Assembly: GCF_030272615.1 (NCBI RefSeq)
Contig: NC_081411.1
Location: 38,322,140 to 38,386,139, forward strand
DNA from: Cryptomeria japonica
Lineage: Eukaryota > Streptophyta > Pinopsida > Cupressales > Cupressaceae
Direction: 5' to 3'
DNA length: 64,000 bases
Shown here: one piece after another, positions 60,601 through 64,000 of the stretch
Layout of the letters: every line of letters begins with the position of its first letter
Numbering within the stretch: the stretch's first letter is position 1
Notes under the pieces: generated by a model
Database searches by the model: none
What the model was told of the DNA's origin: nothing
The model's input: only the letters and a program-made list of their open reading frames with translations
Position numbers and translations under genes: made by a program

Positions 60601-61899
60601 TTCACCATCTTGGTGCACTTACCCATAACCATTAAGAAACTCTCAAATAATAAGAAAAAATATACAAGTACTTTGTGCTCGATACCGACTCCAAGAACAT
60701 AAACTACCATAACCATCTCATTTATTATTTTATTACAATCCCTTCACAAAAAATATCCAATATAAATATTACTAGTTACATAGTATAGGACACAAGGTCT
60801 TTGAACTATACATTTTCATAAATTGAACAACTAAATTCCAAGAAAGGAAGGATGAGAAGAGAGAGAGCTTGATACCAACTCTGATGCCAAGCCTCTGGTC
60901 CCCAATGATGGTTACCATGCTACACAACCATGTGGAACTTGTAGTTATGCTCCACCATGCTATGGATATGATGACATGGCCCAAAAAAAAAAACATATAA
61001 AACACTTGTTGAGAAAGTATTACACACAAACCAATCACAAAGTATACACATCATACAATAATCAAGGAGTAAATACTAATATGGAGAGAAATACTAAATA
61101 TCTTAGGTACTACTCAAGCTACAAATGGGCTAGGTAATGGAGTCATGGAAGGGGAGTATCATCGTGTAGTATGAGGGTATGACTCACATGATATCAAGTG
61201 ATCCTTTCAAGAAGACGAGGAGAATTTATCATACAAACTCAACATCCCAAGGATAATCATATCTCTCACCAACTCATCCTAATCCTATGCAATAATTCTA
61301 AGCATGAAAGGAAGCATTCGATCACTTAAGTTAATCCATTTATCATGTTTTGTCCCATTTTTACTTGTTTTATACAAAACTTCCAATGAGTTAACCAAGC
61401 AACTATATATGCCCAGACCCTCATTGAGACCCACTCCCACAACTGAACCGAATAGCTACACCCTTGGATCATCATGTTCTCCATGGACATGGAATTAAAT
61501 TCACACCAAATTCATAGTACAATACAAAAATACTCATTTTAACTACTACTCACAACATTTGCATAAAGTTTCAATTCACCCAACATGATATGAAACAAAC
61601 CCAAAATGGTTTCAAATAAAATTTTCATAAACTAATTATATCATTTCACGTAATAATCTATCAAAATTTGATTCCACTTTTACAACTTTTCCAAAATTTC
61701 ATGCAATAGCTAATAAATAGTGAAACCAACATTAGAGGAGCTCAAAAACACATAAAAACTCAAACTTCAAAATTAAAAATCTAAAAATACCCTTTTGATT
61801 CCTAGGTGGCCAAAAATATTCTTTTAACATAAGAACATCATTTCACCCATTCTACAAACTATTTCATTTGTCAAAATTGTAACACAGTTCTAAAATGTT
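60601..61899. other. No recognisable feature
   Basis: AT-rich DNA, no supportable gene. Confidence 0.4.
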
Positions 61900-63422
61900 T
61901 GTTGAACACACTACATGATTGAGAGGGGGGTAAATTAGTCTAGACCATAAAAATACTTAATTTTTTTATCTTCAAACTTTAAATATCAACTATATAATCA
62001 TAGCAGTAATAAATCATTAAAGAATAAAGCAAAACAAACATATGAACACTAGATTTACATGGAAAACCCAAGTGGGTAAGAACCACTATGAGAGTCACAC
62101 TCACAATATGAAAACAATTTATTGCAATGTTGCCTCTGGAACACATTAATCCTAAGAGGAATTGTAGAACTAAGGTGCACAACCTTAGAGAAAGGCATAA
62201 ATGGCTTACATAATTGAAACACATTGTCTCTGGGCAAAATACATAAAGCTCCTAAGAGACTCATTGTCTTCTAGTAGAGAAAGGAATAGCTGAATTGAAA
62301 ATAACAAGATCACATGATCATGAAATTGTCCTTAAACCACTATGTTAAGCGACCAAGATACTCGCAAACACACTTGGCTTCAAACACTCTCATAATACTA
62401 TCAAGATAAATATATCACTATCAAAGCTCTTCACAACTGACTTTTGCACAACTCCAATATCAAATCTACTTGGAAATCATTATCATCCAGTTGTTGTCAA
62501 TCTAAACTCCTCCAATTCCTTGACTCATACATCTACACTGCTTTGTATACAATATCAACCATTAAAACCCTTTACTAGGTTGGCCATAGACATAATAAAT
62601 TATATTACATTAATTTGACTACCCTGACCTAAAATATTCATTCTAGTCTACTTGAAGAGATAGAGAGGAGCTAGAAACATCACAACAGATTATTTATAAA
62701 TGTTTCCAATAAAACACATATGCTAACACATTCCTCCAAAGTCACATGTGAAAAGTATAGATAAACATTGAAGCATGTTAACCAGTTGGCCCAAAAACAA
62801 ACCTCAAATGCTTATTACACAACATGGATCTCCGCATGACATGATGAGGCCCAAATCACTAAACAAACTCATCTTGAAAATAAATCCCAAACCAAAATAA
62901 TGTGATCCAAGTAGGATACATCACCATAGTCATTCAAAAGAAAGACCAACCAACAAAACCGAACTTAGAACAACATAACTCGAGATGCTAGTTAAAACAT
63001 CACCTAAAAGTTTAACTAGAACACTACAAAAACCATATACACATGTCCTCCAAACTACAACACTTGAATCCATATATCTAGAAGCCATCAAGGATTCTTC
63101 ATACCTAATCTAACAAACAACCTTACTATCAGAAACAGCATAGACCAATTCTACCATCTAAGCAACAAAGGACCTACAAATCTGATAGTACAATATACAC
63201 AAAACATAAACATTATATCTAGAACCATAACACATAACATTCACATACTAGAGGAGTGAAAGACATTCTTTCATAGGTACATTAAAAATACTTTCTTGCA
63301 TATTGAAACTTTCACTACACCATCCTTTCAAAAACACCTCTACGTCTTCACGGGACCACTCAACAATATCAGAACACTCACTTCCTAATAATTTATAAGA
63401 AATGGTGACATTAATGACAACA
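61900..63422 (-). repeat. Copia-type LTR on the minus strand
   Basis: Minus strand starts TGTTGTCATTAATGTCACC and ends TTTACCCCCCTCTCAATC then TGTAGTGTGTTCAACA. It contains TAGTGGTTCTTACCC and GGGTTTTCCATGTAAA (62058-62095), the motif pair also present in the LTRs at 14380 and 15575. No primer site is seen beyond its end, so it may be a solo or 3' LTR. 38690-39470 is a relative. Confidence 0.6.
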
Positions 63423-64000
63423 CAAGACATATTGACATCAATGAAATGCCTCAACATCTTTGTAGACCACTCAACAATACCAAAACACTATATTCCTAGT
63501 CATCTACAAAGCATAGTGACATTAATGAAAACGAAAGATAGATTGATATCAATTTCCAAAAATGTTAACCTTCTCTACATACTTATAGATTTTGGATGAA
63601 GTAAAGAATGTTTCTTTTCAATTTTAATATGCAAAATTTATTGAACTAGATGGTAATTGGTGCATGAGCACCTCCTTACTCATCAGGCCTCCATGAGCTC
63701 AAATATGGAAGACAAGTGTTTTGATGAATTCTCAATGTAAATAAGGTCAATTATGATCATTTTTAATGTAATAAGGTCATCTAGACCAATATTTGTCATG
63801 TCTAGTCATAGGTTACTCATATTGGCAAAATGCCTCAAAATTGCTCTAAAGTTGTAGAAGTTGTCAAAGAGTGATCAAGGTGTCTAAATCGTCAATTTTT
63901 ATGTAAAATGTGATGTGAAGATTTTCTTATGTCCATTTGGATCTATTTTGATGTTTTGCGGGTCATAGGTTTGTCTAAGGTCAAAGTTGTCAATAGTGAA
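63423..64000. other. Spacer with AAGTTGTCAAAG motifs near the edge
   Basis: No gene. Copies of GTTGTCAAAG near 63860 and 63983 resemble the short repeats beside the 359-bp satellite, so a related array could start beyond the window. Confidence 0.35.

Noticed and set aside
60860-60900. Possible primer binding site (CTTGATACCAACTCTGATGCC)
   Set aside because: Resembles TGGTATCA only in part and no LTR is found next to it.

Overview
The window looks like nuclear DNA of a large plant genome, most likely a gymnosperm such as a conifer. Reasons: plant-type Ty3/gypsy and Ty1/copia elements, a plant mobile domain (PMD) gene, a plant-type SDR gene fragment with a plant splice acceptor, AT-rich intergenic DNA, old degraded LTR elements nested in one another, and no intact cellular gene in 64 kb. 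The conifer assignment is inference; plant is well supported.

1-9731: the 3' part of a Tat-lineage Ty3/gypsy retrotransposon. Its pol frame (protease tail, G-patch-like segment, reverse transcriptase, two RNase H domains, integrase) runs to 4308 in one frame with nonsense codons. Downstream, on the opposite strand, is a three-exon PMD gene (7527-4928). It is broken by about eleven stops, every one TAG or TGA. A 19-20 bp GGACCATGGCGCCC minisatellite sits in its first intron, and a related motif lies in the opposite orientation in the 3' LTR (8073-9731).

9732-16687: a minus-strand copia LTR with its primer binding site (10521-10980), then a copia-like element carrying a long decayed accessory ORF (11287-14293). 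A solo LTR interrupts this element (14380-15222), and its own 3' LTR is 15575-16687. 16690-20950: a tandem satellite of about 11.5 monomers of 357-359 bp.

20950-30650: a decayed minus-strand transposon-like gene (22374-21262), long TA, GA and TATG microsatellites, a dispersed repeat, a 5'-truncated LINE (24780-26530), and a solo LTR with an internal duplication (27133-28460). 31060-37643: a complete non-autonomous LTR element with both LTRs and a primer site of the kind seen in Ty3 elements.

38690-46371: an LTR fragment, then three nested LTR elements: an outer minus-strand element with 150-160 bp LTRs, a middle minus-strand copia element, and an inner plus-strand short element holding a tRNA-like sequence.

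46372-50300: AT-rich DNA, an 85-90 bp tandem repeat, then a broken SDR gene. The middle of this gene is duplicated in inverted orientation (arms 49156-49443 and 49596-49885, about 93% identical by hand count), giving a potential long hairpin. 50440-52830: decayed minus-strand Ty3/gypsy pol. 54216-56400: an LTR, primer site and decayed gag of another Ty3 element, whose LTR family includes the solo LTR at 27 kb. 58100-60600: a minisatellite, a GA tract and a second copy of the 24-kb dispersed repeat. 61900-63422: a minus-strand copia-type LTR.

Nothing here reads as an intact host gene. The parts most worth following up are the SDR hairpin locus, the antisense PMD gene in the retrotransposon, and the 359-bp satellite.
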